Part shown: positions 45,596 through 54,792 of the stretch, in pieces
Numbering within the stretch: position 1 is the stretch's first letter
Layout of the letters: each line of letters begins with the position of its first letter
Assembly: GCA_023428135.1 (NCBI GenBank)
Contig: JAEYZG010000043.1
Coordinates: forward strand, 62,001 to 126,000
Direction: 5' to 3'
Length of the DNA stretch: 64,000 bases
Source: Bacteroidota bacterium
GTDB taxonomy: Bacteria > Bacteroidota > Bacteroidia > Cytophagales > Cytophagaceae
Notes under the pieces: model-generated
What the model was told of the DNA's origin: nothing
What the model saw: the letters and a program-made list of their open reading frames with translations, nothing else
Databases searched by the model: none
Translations under genes and position numbers: made by a program

Positions 45596-48500
45596 GATAC
45601 TGATGTTCTATATTGGATTCTTAAATCTTTTCTTAGTTGTGTTTCAATAATTTCTATTGGTCCTGTATCTTTTTCAGATATAATAGGGACTACTGTATTA
45701 GAAACTTTTCTTCCTGATGCCAGACTTTCTCTTTCTATCCAAATGGCTTGTGCTTTGATCGTGGTGTATTTAAAGAAATCTACAAGTCTAATCCTTAAAT
45801 CAGGGAACTGCTGTATGAATTTATTCTGAAGTTCAGGTATTAACAGAGAACTACCTCCTTCATCAAAGAAGGCTCTTTCTATACCTGATGCAGCTTTTCC
45901 AAGTACTTCTTTCCAAATTTGGATAATCTGTTTTTCCGTTTCATTAGTATTTTCAGATTTATCAATTTTGGCAGTCAGATATTCTCCATTGGTAAACAAA
46001 AGCTTCCTGTCTATTTTTCCATTGGGAAGGAGAGGTAGTTCCGCTCTTTTATAAAAGGATGAAGGAACCATATAGGCAGGTAAGAATTTCTTAAGATGAA
46101 CCTGTATCTCTTGTAAATCAAGTTGACCGGAACTCGAATTTGAAATAATACATGCCTTGAGCTCAATATTGCCGGATGTAGACGTATCCACAGAAACGCA
46201 GCAATCTGTAATATTTTGATAGTTCTTTAGTATATGTTCAATTTCTTCAAGCTCTATCCTATATCCCCTCACTTTTACCTGATGATCATTTCTTCCGTAG
46301 TAGTAAAGCATTCCGTTGGTCGAAAGCTTTACTATATCTCCGGTTTTGTATATCACCTGTTCCTGCACAGGCTGGTTGGTGATTTTTATAAATCTTTCTT
46401 CAGTGAGCTCCGGTTGATTTAAATATCCTTTAGCTAGTCCGTCTCCTGCAATATACAATTCACCCAGCGCTCCGATAGGAACAGGATGATATGAATCATC
46501 AAGTACATGTAATCGTGTGTTTGCTAGTGGTCTTCCTATGCTAATGTCATAGGGGTTTTCTATTTTGCAGAATGTTGATTCAATGGTAGCTTCTGTAGGG
46601 CCATATAAGTCCCATAATTCAGCTCCTGTTGATATTATTCCTTTGGCTACTTCCTGAGGTAAGGCTTCTCCGGTTGAAAATGCTTTTTTCAGACAAGTTC
46701 TATTATCCCAGCCTGATTTGAGTAAAAGTTTAAATGTCGTTGGTGTACCTTGTAAAATTGTAATTTTATATGATTCAATAATTCTTCTTAGTTCTTCTCC
46801 GCTTTTTTGTTCTTCTTCAGAGGATAGATAGATACTGGCACCAGTAAGTAATGGTAGTATAATTTCTGTAAATGAAATATCAAACGAAATTGTTGAAATG
46901 GCCAATAGTATGTCGTTGGCCGTAATTCCTGGGGATTCAATAATGGCATGATAGAAATTCAGAAAACCATGATAGGTAACTTCCACACCCTTTGGCTTTC
47001 CTGTTGATCCGGACGTGTATATCAGGCAAAGGGTATCATTACTGTCATAGAATTCTGTCTGAATAGTTACTGTATTTTGAATATTACCATTATTGATATC
47101 TAATACCGGATAACCTTTTGGTTGAATGCCAGATGTAAGAATAAGATCCGGAGATGCATGTTCAAGAATATAGTTGAGCCTGTTCTCTGGCAGCTCAGGA
47201 TCTAAAGGGATATAGGTGGCTCCGATCTGATACACGGAAAGGAATGCGATTGGAATGTTCTCAGTCCTTGGTAATAGTATAGCTACTCTGGATCCTTTTT
47301 TGACTCCGGAATCTGAAAGCATACTGGATAAGCTTTGAACTTTATAATAAAGCTCTCCATAAGTCAATGTGCTATTGGAAGTAATAATAGCAACCTTCTC
47401 CGGGTGCGTTTTTGCTCTTTCTTCAAAGATTGTATAGAGGTTTGATACCTTAGGAATTTCCTCGTAAGTAGTATTCCAGGTTTTCAGAAGATGTTTTTCT
47501 TTTTCACTGAGAGAAAGCAATTCCCTTATTGTATATTCAGGAGCCTTGGTAATTCTGTTTAGTATATCAAAATAGTTATCAGCCAAAAATTCAATAGTAG
47601 ATTTATGGAACCTGTCTGAATTGTATTTAATCAATACTTTAGTGTCACCCTTTGTTCTCAAAAGCTCGAAAGTAAGATCTCCTACTGCTGCCTGATTGAC
47701 TTCAAATAGCTGATCCTCAAATATTGTAATTTCTTCCAGGTCAGTAAGCCAGTCCTGATAAAGAAAGAATGTCTGGAATATAAGTGAATCGTTGCTTATG
47801 CCGGTTTCTCTCAAAAGTTTTACCAATTCAGGATATGGATAACTTTGAAAAGAGATCAGCTTGTTTACTTCAGCGTAAATGGAAGAGGCAAAATTCTGAA
47901 AAGTTGTATCCGGATTTATGTCTGAATAAACGGGTTGAACGTTTGAGAAAAATCCCAGGGCGTTATCAAATCGTTCGTCCGGACGGTTTAAAAACGCAGT
48001 TCCAATGGTTAAAGAATTTTGTCTTGTGTATTTATATATTAATACAAAATATGCTGATAGGAAGAGTGTATACCTGCTTATTTTATTGTTTCGGGCTATA
48101 TTGTCCGCAGTGACCAATAGGTCTTCTGAGAGGGTAAAACTTACAATTCCAGGTGACGATGAGTTGGATGATTGAGCATCATAAGGAAGATTTAATCCCT
48201 GAAACAGGTTGTTTTTCAATGTCCAGTATTCTTTAAGGCTTTCATTATTGGTTTGCAAAAGATTTTTGCTTTCCCAATCTGCAAAATTTAAAAACTGTAA
48301 ATCTGTACTCTTTTCGCTTTCTTCTTCTTTATTATGATCCTTTTGATGGTATAAGCAAACGATTTCTTTTAATAGAATCTGACAGGACATACCGTCCAAC
48401 AGTAAGTGGGATGCATTCAGGAATAAATATTTTTTGTTATTGGAGTCTTGAATGATTTCAGTGTGAAACAGTGGTTCTGTATCTAAAGGTTTAAAAGGTA

Positions 48501-50769
48501 TCCAGGCTTTATTTAATATATGTTGTGTGATTTCATTTCTGTCACCGGAGACATTTGATATTTTTAAGGATACTTTCTTTTCTGAAACCGTAAAGACTGG
48601 CTGATTGTCTATTTCAACAATTCTTCCTCTTAAGACTGGATGGTTATCCTGGATCTCGTCCAGAACTTTTTCCAGAAGGCTGATTTGAATGTTATCAACA
48701 AGTTGAAATGCTAAAGGAGTGTTGTAACGGAACGTATGATGATTTCTGGAATAATCAATCAGGAGTCCACGTTGATTAATGGATAGTCCCGATTTTACCT
48801 GTGTAGCTGTTTCACTGATTTCTGATGTTTCAGTAGCCTGATAGTCTGATAACTTTTTTAAAACCAGCTCTGATAGTTTTTTAATATTTTCAGAACCTAC
48901 TAGTTCGCTAACTTCGATATTGATATTATAATGATTTTTTATTTTTCTGGAAAGTCTTATGAGTTCTATTGATCCGAGTTCAAAGACAGATATATTTTCC
49001 GGATTACCTTTAAAGGTTGTTTTGTTCAAATCTGAAAAAAAATCTCTTATCTGTTGCGTTACAGGGTTTTCTTCATAGGTATCATTTTCACTTTGAATTT
49101 CGGCGTAGTAATCTTTGTGAAAAGTTATTGCAAGGTGGTTTGATTGGAACAAATTCTTACACACGTTTCGCTGGAGTTTTCCGCTGGCTGTCGTTGGTAG
49201 TGATCCTCTTGTTACGAATACCAATTCTCCTAGCCTTATACCATTGTATTCCAGTACGGATGCTGCTGCCTTTTTACAGAGTATGTTTATATCAATAACT
49301 TTTGAAGGCTCTTCTGCTATGGCTATTATCTTTTCTTCCGAATGAATATCTGTAATTGAAAAGACAACTTTTCTGACATCAGCCAATAATGTATCGCTTA
49401 GTGCAATAGAGGTTTCTATATCTGCAGGATAATGATTTTTACCATTTACAATTATAACTTCTTTAATCCTTCCTGCAATAAATAATTCTTCATCTTTAAT
49501 AAAACCCAGATCACCAGTCTTAAAATATCTTTTTCCATTCTTCTCGACAAATGCAGATTCATTATGAATGGTATTGGTATAGTTTTTAAAAAGAGATGGA
49601 CCAGATATCCAAATTTCTCCTATTTCATCGGAAGCTGTCTCTTGTTGAGCTTCATTCATTATAATTATATCTATATTCGGGAGAGGAGTCCCACATCCTG
49701 TAATGGTTTTAGATGAACCGTTTTCAAATGACTCTATAATTTTATTCTGATTTAATGCATGAAGATCAATTTGCATGAATACAGGTTCTCCAGAGTCTTT
49801 TGCCGCAACAGTACATGCTTCGGACATTCCATACATTGGCTTGAAAAAATCTGCCTTAAGGTTATGACACTTGAATGTATTGTAAAACCTGTTATAAGTA
49901 TTTTGTTTTATTGGTTCACCTGCACAAAATGCAACGCTTAGAGATGTCAGATCAAAAGAAATATTATTTTTTTCTGCATCCATTGAAGCAATGTCAAAAC
50001 CAAAGTTTGGTGAACCGGTATGCGTTGCTTTGAATTTAGATAGTTGTTGAATCCATCGAAGTGGGTCAGCAGCAAAGTCTGATGGGGCAGAGAGTATAGA
50101 TGCTGAACCTGAGAATAAAGGATATATAATATTTACAAGCATTCCGAATGCATGAAAATGTGGAAGCCAGGATACAGTGATGCTGTTTTCTGAATAGCTA
50201 TACTTACTTGTTACAGAAGCTCCGTTGTGTAACAGGTTATCCTGAGTTATGATTACTCCTTTAGGAGAGGACGTTGAGCCGGATGTGAAGAGAAAGCAGG
50301 CATTTTCATTAGGCTCTTTAAAAAAATAATTTTCGTCTATTGGTGCATCTTCTATTGCTATAATGATAAAGTCAGGGAACAGCTTGTCCAGACTTTCTTT
50401 AATCGCTTTATTGGTAATAATAAGCTTTTGAGATCTTTGTCCAGCAATAGTATTAAGCAGCGTTATAAAAGTCGTGTTATCCGGATTTGCAGGTAGAGGT
50501 ATTGGAATGATCGTTTTCCCTGATATACCTGTAGCGAAAAAAGATTTTATATAGTCCAGCCCTGCCGGAAATAAAAGAATGGCAGCATCTGTATCTCCTG
50601 CATTATTATCTATGTGTTTTGCAAGTGATCTGCTTGAGGAAAGTAATGATTGATATGAAATTTCTTCTGAAATTATGCCCTCGGTGTTGATAAAGCTGTA
50701 AGCAATTTTATCAGGATACTTCTCCGCTTGTTTTTGCAACATTTCGGAGAGTGATCTTGGTTTTTCCAT
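45592..50769 (-). CDS. NRPS starter protein: FAAL-ACP-C-A-PCP
   Basis: 1725 residues. A fatty-acyl-AMP ligase domain covers about 1-560, with FTSGSTSSPKG at 161-171 and LPHFHAFGML. An ACP follows about 565-640 (ELGSIEL, Ser about 600). A condensation domain covers about 665-1090, with SHLLLDG (about 790), where the first His of HHxxxDG is Ser but the catalytic second His is kept. An adenylation domain covers about 1110-1600, with YTSGSTGKPKG (about 1256), FDISFTE and YGPTEATIE. A PCP about 1600-1670 (EGGSSLL, about 1638) and a short tail complete it. By my alignment the A-domain pocket reads D-I-T-Q-F-T-L-I-E; it shares five of nine positions with a common glycine code but has no clear match. 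It should load a fatty acid, amidate it to an amino building block and pass the chain to KS1 of the next protein, whose gene overlaps its stop (ATGA). Confidence 0.88.
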   Translation of the reverse strand: MEKPRSLSEMLQKQAEKYPDKIAYSFINTEGIISEEISYQSLLSSSRSLAKHIDNNAGDTDAAILLFPAGLDYIKSFFATGISGKTIIPIPLPANPDNTTFITLLNTIAGQRSQKLIITNKAIKESLDKLFPDFIIIAIEDAPIDENYFFKEPNENACFLFTSGSTSSPKGVIITQDNLLHNGASVTSKYSYSENSITVSWLPHFHAFGMLVNIIYPLFSGSASILSAPSDFAADPLRWIQQLSKFKATHTGSPNFGFDIASMDAEKNNISFDLTSLSVAFCAGEPIKQNTYNRFYNTFKCHNLKADFFKPMYGMSEACTVAAKDSGEPVFMQIDLHALNQNKIIESFENGSSKTITGCGTPLPNIDIIIMNEAQQETASDEIGEIWISGPSLFKNYTNTIHNESAFVEKNGKRYFKTGDLGFIKDEELFIAGRIKEVIIVNGKNHYPADIETSIALSDTLLADVRKVVFSITDIHSEEKIIAIAEEPSKVIDINILCKKAAASVLEYNGIRLGELVFVTRGSLPTTASGKLQRNVCKNLFQSNHLAITFHKDYYAEIQSENDTYEENPVTQQIRDFFSDLNKTTFKGNPENISVFELGSIELIRLSRKIKNHYNINIEVSELVGSENIKKLSELVLKKLSDYQATETSEISETATQVKSGLSINQRGLLIDYSRNHHTFRYNTPLAFQLVDNIQISLLEKVLDEIQDNHPVLRGRIVEIDNQPVFTVSEKKVSLKISNVSGDRNEITQHILNKAWIPFKPLDTEPLFHTEIIQDSNNKKYLFLNASHLLLDGMSCQILLKEIVCLYHQKDHNKEEESEKSTDLQFLNFADWESKNLLQTNNESLKEYWTLKNNLFQGLNLPYDAQSSNSSSPGIVSFTLSEDLLVTADNIARNNKISRYTLFLSAYFVLIYKYTRQNSLTIGTAFLNRPDERFDNALGFFSNVQPVYSDINPDTTFQNFASSIYAEVNKLISFQSYPYPELVKLLRETGISNDSLIFQTFFLYQDWLTDLEEITIFEDQLFEVNQAAVGDLTFELLRTKGDTKVLIKYNSDRFHKSTIEFLADNYFDILNRITKAPEYTIRELLSLSEKEKHLLKTWNTTYEEIPKVSNLYTIFEERAKTHPEKVAIITSNSTLTYGELYYKVQSLSSMLSDSGVKKGSRVAILLPRTENIPIAFLSVYQIGATYIPLDPELPENRLNYILEHASPDLILTSGIQPKGYPVLDINNGNIQNTVTIQTEFYDSNDTLCLIYTSGSTGKPKGVEVTYHGFLNFYHAIIESPGITANDILLAISTISFDISFTEIILPLLTGASIYLSSEEEQKSGEELRRIIESYKITILQGTPTTFKLLLKSGWDNRTCLKKAFSTGEALPQEVAKGIISTGAELWDLYGPTEATIESTFCKIENPYDISIGRPLANTRLHVLDDSYHPVPIGALGELYIAGDGLAKGYLNQPELTEERFIKITNQPVQEQVIYKTGDIVKLSTNGMLYYYGRNDHQVKVRGYRIELEEIEHILKNYQNITDCCVSVDTSTSGNIELKACIISNSSSGQLDLQEIQVHLKKFLPAYMVPSSFYKRAELPLLPNGKIDRKLLFTNGEYLTAKIDKSENTNETEKQIIQIWKEVLGKAASGIERAFFDEGGSSLLIPELQNKFIQQFPDLRIRLVDFFKYTTIKAQAIWIERESLASGRKVSNTVVPIISEKDTGPIEIIETQLRKDLRIQYRTSVS

Positions 50770-50791
50770 AGAGTATAAGAAAATTAACGGG

Positions 50792-52960
50792 TTATTGAAA
50801 GATATTTTCCAGATCAGGTTTTTTGATTATATATTTTTGCAGGGTTGAAACATCTGATTTTTGTTCGTGGTCAGCTGATTCGTCTTCTGGACCTACTTCA
50901 TAGTTTTCGAATTTTCCGAACTTTGCCAGATATACTGCTCTGAGCAGGGCATAGCCTTTCACAAGGATTTCTTTGTATTCTTCTTCCGGATCTGATTCGG
51001 CAATGACGGCACCTCCGCTTCCGAACGATAACTCATCTCGGCTTTCATGATTCACAATGGTTCTGATCGCAATATTAAAATCGGCCGAATGATCTATGGA
51101 AAGGTATCCTATACTACCAGTGTATACCCCACGTGGACGTTTTTCCAGGCTGTTAATGATCTGCATGGTTCTGAATTTGGGTGCTCCGGTAATTGAACCG
51201 CCAGGAAATGCAGATTTCAGGACATCAACAGCTGTTGTTCCTTCTCTTAGTTTACCTTCAATAACTGATGAAAGCTGAAGCACAGTTGCATATTCTGTGA
51301 TCTTCATAAAGTCGGATACATTAACTGTACCTTTTTCACAACTCATACTTAAATCATTCCGGATAAGATCGATGATCATAAGTAATTCTGAATGGTCTTT
51401 CTCACTCTCTGCTAGGCTTTTTCTTATTTCCATGTTTTCCTTTTCACTCTTGCCTTTAGAGCGTGTACCTTTAATCGGTTCACTTTTTATGTTGCCGGTT
51501 TTGTCGAGAGTAATAAAGCATTCAGGAGAGGAGCTCAGGATTGCTGTTCCAGGCAATTGTATATAGGCTGAATAGGGTGCTGGATTGGATATTCTTAATA
51601 CTTTGTATAATTCGAATGAATTTATATGAGTCTTGATTCTGAATTCATTGGATAAGCATACTTCGTAGGTATCTCCACTTTTTAGATAATTTTTGATTTT
51701 GGAGATGTTATCCAGATATGTTTCTCTTGACTGACTTAATGATAGGTCTAGTCTTGGTGTTTCGTTTGCTTCTTTTGTAATTAAGAATCTGAGCTTATGT
51801 CTTGTCTCCTTTTGATTAAGTTTTTCCCTGGTATCTAAAAGCCATTTGTTGCCTGATTCTATCTCTGTTCCTGCATAACAGAGATACACTTTGTTTTCCT
51901 GATGATCAAATGTTAAAAATTTTTCTACCCACATCTGTATAGATTCAGGGTATTCCATTGGATATTCATTTAATTCAATGTTTAAGTGCATGGTGCTTTC
52001 ATAGCCCAGGTATCCTATGAAGCCACCTTTGAAAGGTATTGCAGATCCGTTACTTTCAATTTCTTCATTTAGTAAGCATTCTTTAAGTATCCCAAATAGG
52101 TCTGTGCTAATAACTTCAGGTTTGTTTATTGTTTCAGACGAGGGATTAATGAAGCGTATCTTTTTATTATGAGCTTCTATTATATATTCCGGAAGACCCA
52201 TAAATGAATATCTTCCATTATACCCTGTTTTGCTGCTGTCTAGCCAGAATGAATAAGTTTGCTTCTGAAAGAGATTTTCAAAAGCTGATTCAGGATCCGT
52301 CCATTGTATTTCAAGAGTAGTGAATGTTCTTATTGTCTTTTTGGTTGTAACAGGTAATCGTTTTGTGCGGATCCAATAATCGCTTATATTTTTAAAGTTT
52401 CGGAATATCTCTTTGCCATATTCTGTTCCGATAGATTCCGGATGAAATTGTACTCCATAAAAGGGTTGTGTTTTATGTTCAAGAGCCATGATCAGTCCTT
52501 GATCTTTGGTTTCTGCAGTACATCGCAGATATTCCGGGAACGATTCTCTTTCGACAATTAATGAGTGATAGCGGACAACATTGATAGTTTCTGGAAGTCC
52601 TTTAAATAAAGGAGATCCATGTATGATCAATTCAGAGTATTTTCCATGCATTTCCTGTGGTGCCTTTTTAACAATACCTCCAAAGTGTTTTCCCATACAT
52701 TGAAGTCCAAGGCATACACCCAGAATAGGAGTGTCAGGAAATCTTTCGAGAACTTCCATGCTTAATCCTACATCTTCCGGAATGTCGGGTGTTCCAGGGC
52801 CGGGGGAGATTACTATATTGTCAAATGGAATATTGGAAAGTTCATCAATGTTAAATGAGTTGTTTTTTATTACGATAGGTCTTTCTCCATTGATCTCCCA
52901 TAAGTATTGATAAATAATATAAGTATAAGAATCGTAGTTGTCTATTAGCAAGGTTGTCAT
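50792..52960 (-). CDS. pabAB: Fused aminodeoxychorismate synthase (PabA-PabB type)
   Basis: 722 residues. Residues 1-195 are a class I glutamine amidotransferase with the nucleophile in GVCLGLQ (about 85) and VQFHPES (about 172). Residues about 215-690 are the chorismate-binding domain, with PIKGTRSKG (about 495), RNDLS, PGGSITGAPK and GSGGAVIAES. The Lys in PIKGT is the mark of PabB-type aminodeoxychorismate synthase; anthranilate synthases have Ala there. The enzyme makes 4-amino-4-deoxychorismate from chorismate and glutamine. Such fusions in antibiotic clusters feed p-aminobenzoate or 4-aminophenylalanine-type units. No PabC lyase or mutase is in the window, so later steps must come from elsewhere. 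The gene sits between the methyltransferase (13 bp) and the NRPS (22 bp) in the operon. Confidence 0.88.
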   Translation of the reverse strand: MTTLLIDNYDSYTYIIYQYLWEINGERPIVIKNNSFNIDELSNIPFDNIVISPGPGTPDIPEDVGLSMEVLERFPDTPILGVCLGLQCMGKHFGGIVKKAPQEMHGKYSELIIHGSPLFKGLPETINVVRYHSLIVERESFPEYLRCTAETKDQGLIMALEHKTQPFYGVQFHPESIGTEYGKEIFRNFKNISDYWIRTKRLPVTTKKTIRTFTTLEIQWTDPESAFENLFQKQTYSFWLDSSKTGYNGRYSFMGLPEYIIEAHNKKIRFINPSSETINKPEVISTDLFGILKECLLNEEIESNGSAIPFKGGFIGYLGYESTMHLNIELNEYPMEYPESIQMWVEKFLTFDHQENKVYLCYAGTEIESGNKWLLDTREKLNQKETRHKLRFLITKEANETPRLDLSLSQSRETYLDNISKIKNYLKSGDTYEVCLSNEFRIKTHINSFELYKVLRISNPAPYSAYIQLPGTAILSSSPECFITLDKTGNIKSEPIKGTRSKGKSEKENMEIRKSLAESEKDHSELLMIIDLIRNDLSMSCEKGTVNVSDFMKITEYATVLQLSSVIEGKLREGTTAVDVLKSAFPGGSITGAPKFRTMQIINSLEKRPRGVYTGSIGYLSIDHSADFNIAIRTIVNHESRDELSFGSGGAVIAESDPEEEYKEILVKGYALLRAVYLAKFGKFENYEVGPEDESADHEQKSDVSTLQKYIIKKPDLENIFQ

Positions 52961-52973
52961 AGCTTAGGTATTT

Positions 52974-53921
52974 TTAATGTCCTGTATATTCGCAAAAAAT
53001 AAAGTAAACTCCATAACCCATATGGGCTTCATGACTGTATTCCGGTTTGTATATGTTTCTAAGTATCAGTCCTCCTTTTTCTATCATTTTTTTAAAAATT
53101 AATATTGGTTCTTCGGGTCTGTTATCATAAGGTTCTTTTTGAAAGTTAACTTCAGGTTTTTTTTCAAACGGTTCAAAACAGCTTAGGCAAACAATTGCCC
53201 CTGGGAATAAAAAAGATTTTATCTGTGTGTAAAATGCTTCATGAAGCTTCCACTTTTCGTCACTTGAGATCATTGCATTTACATCATTGTTTATTTCGTA
53301 AGCCCAAGGTGGAGAGGCCACCACAAGGTCAAATTTTTCGTCTTTCGGAATACCATTCAAATTGTCACCCAAATACACCTCTGCACGGTTTTCTAATTGA
53401 TTTTCTGTTATTGTTCGTTTTGCACAATCAATAGCTTCACTGTTTAAATCAGTTAATCTCAGGTATTGTGTTAGATTATTAGCTAGAAGATTAAATCCTA
53501 TGAATCCTGGACCAGAGCACCATTCCAGACTTTTGAAAAATGTTCTATTAGGGAATTGCTCACGTATAAGTCTGTTAAAGACATTTGCATAAGTAGTACC
53601 TCCTCCATCCAGATGAATTTTATACCATACTTTTACTTTTCTGAAATCTTTTACAAGCCATGTCTTTTTAAGTTTTCGAAGTATTTCAATAAAATAAATC
53701 AACATTTCTTTTTCTTTGAATCCGTTTGATAATTCAAAGAATGTTTCATATAAGGAAATGTCAAGTGATAAGTGCATATCATCTTTATATTTTATAAATA
53801 ACTTTTGAATATTTTGTATTAGATCTTCATCGAAGGTGTCTGTTGAAGTATTAGGTAAAAGATAGTTGAGTTCTTTAAGCAGGTTGATTCCTCTTGTCTC
53901 TGTCTTTAATTCTTTAAACAT
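52974..53921 (-). CDS. SAM-dependent methyltransferase, N-methyltransferase-like
   Basis: 315 residues. Motif I is readable as EWCSGPGFIG (about 133-142), the acidic loop as LTDLNSEAI, and motif IV as VVASPPW (about 200-206). An (N/D/S)PP(Y/F/W) motif is typical of methyltransferases acting on planar nitrogen, such as HemK/PrmC and adenine methylases. The N-terminal ~120 residues are helical and unassigned. Its gene overlaps the PPTase gene by 16 bp and precedes pabAB by 13 bp, so it is part of the biosynthetic operon. It could methylate an amide or aromatic amine of the product; protein or RNA substrates remain possible. Confidence 0.75.
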   Translation of the reverse strand: MFKELKTETRGINLLKELNYLLPNTSTDTFDEDLIQNIQKLFIKYKDDMHLSLDISLYETFFELSNGFKEKEMLIYFIEILRKLKKTWLVKDFRKVKVWYKIHLDGGGTTYANVFNRLIREQFPNRTFFKSLEWCSGPGFIGFNLLANNLTQYLRLTDLNSEAIDCAKRTITENQLENRAEVYLGDNLNGIPKDEKFDLVVASPPWAYEINNDVNAMISSDEKWKLHEAFYTQIKSFLFPGAIVCLSCFEPFEKKPEVNFQKEPYDNRPEEPILIFKKMIEKGGLILRNIYKPEYSHEAHMGYGVYFIFCEYTGH

Positions 53922-54622
53922 ATAGTAGTCCTTTTGGGAATCAGTATTGTAATAAGTTTGTCTTTATATACAATGGATGATGTTTTGTATTGTATGAAAT
54001 TATTAAATGTACATTCAATAATTTTTTCTTCATTAATCAATATCTTATCTATCTCAAATAATTTAAGACCACATGTAAGACCGGTAGTCAGTACCTTTCC
54101 AAGACATTCTTTGGAAGTCCATAAAGATGTTAGAAATATATCAGTATTCCCTTCTCCTGATAGTTGTATGATACTTTTTTCTCTGTCTGTAAGTTGAGAA
54201 TATATAGATTCTCTATTTGATGTATCTATTTGTTCTATGTCAACAGACATTGGGTGACTTTCATTATATGCAGCAGCTATTGCGGCTTTGCCACTGTGAG
54301 AAATGCTCACCTTTATTTCTCCAATAAACGGAGCTTTTATTACAGGTTGATTAAATACACCCGGTTCTATCCAAATAGAACTTGGGATGCTTATATTGCA
54401 ATGTTTCTGTAACGCCTTTTTAGCACAATATCTTCCGAGTAAATAACTTTGTTTTCTTATGTCACTCGTATATGAATTATATCTTTTAAGCTCTTCCTGA
54501 TGAAGAAATGGTTTAAGACTTTCAGTCTCGGAATCATCATCTAATTCTGCATAATATATGGATGAATTCAAATCCGTGAAATTATCCCTCTTCATGGAAA
54601 TGAAAAGAAAGAATTCATTCAT
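53906..54622 (-). CDS. Sfp-type 4'-phosphopantetheinyl transferase
   Basis: 238 residues. The two signature regions are present: MSVDIEQI (about 126-133) with the magnesium-binding Asp and Glu, and LWTSKECLGKVL (about 167-178). It attaches phosphopantetheine from CoA to the serine of ACP and PCP domains; this cluster has at least nine such carriers. It is the first gene of the NRPS/PKS operon and overlaps the methyltransferase gene by 16 bp, which couples their translation. The start at 54622 is used here; an ATG nine codons in (54595) is an alternative. The 170-bp AT-rich gap upstream is shared with the divergent 54793 gene. Confidence 0.9.
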   Translation of the reverse strand: MNEFFLFISMKRDNFTDLNSSIYYAELDDDSETESLKPFLHQEELKRYNSYTSDIRKQSYLLGRYCAKKALQKHCNISIPSSIWIEPGVFNQPVIKAPFIGEIKVSISHSGKAAIAAAYNESHPMSVDIEQIDTSNRESIYSQLTDREKSIIQLSGEGNTDIFLTSLWTSKECLGKVLTTGLTCGLKLFEIDKILINEEKIIECTFNNFIQYKTSSIVYKDKLITILIPKRTTICLKN

Positions 54623-54674
54623 TATAGATTTAATAAAAAACTTTGATTGTTAATGTCGCACCACCTGGATCATG

Positions 54675-54750
54675 ACACAAAAAAAATTGTGTGCTCCTTC
54701 ATTACTATAAACAAAAATAAATAAATTTCGGACAAAACAATTATGCTTAC
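54675..54750. promoter_or_regulatory. Divergent promoter region of the PPTase-PKS operon and the 54793 gene
   Basis: The AT-rich gap contains a short inverted repeat (ACACAA/TTGTGT at 54675-54692) and, on the minus strand, TATTTTTG at 54719-54712, which fits the Bacteroidota -7 box TAnnTTTG. No well-spaced -33 box is seen. A CGGACAA word at 54729-54735 recurs upstream of the AT-ER gene (62916-62922). Confidence 0.3.
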
Positions 54751-54792
54751 TTAATTTTAATATTTATTTATTAATAAAAATTTATAATCGAT

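Noticed and set aside
50792..52960. Anthranilate synthase (TrpE-TrpG) identity for the fused enzyme
   Set aside because: The motif is PIKGT, with the Lys of PabB-type enzymes, not the PIAGT of anthranilate synthases.
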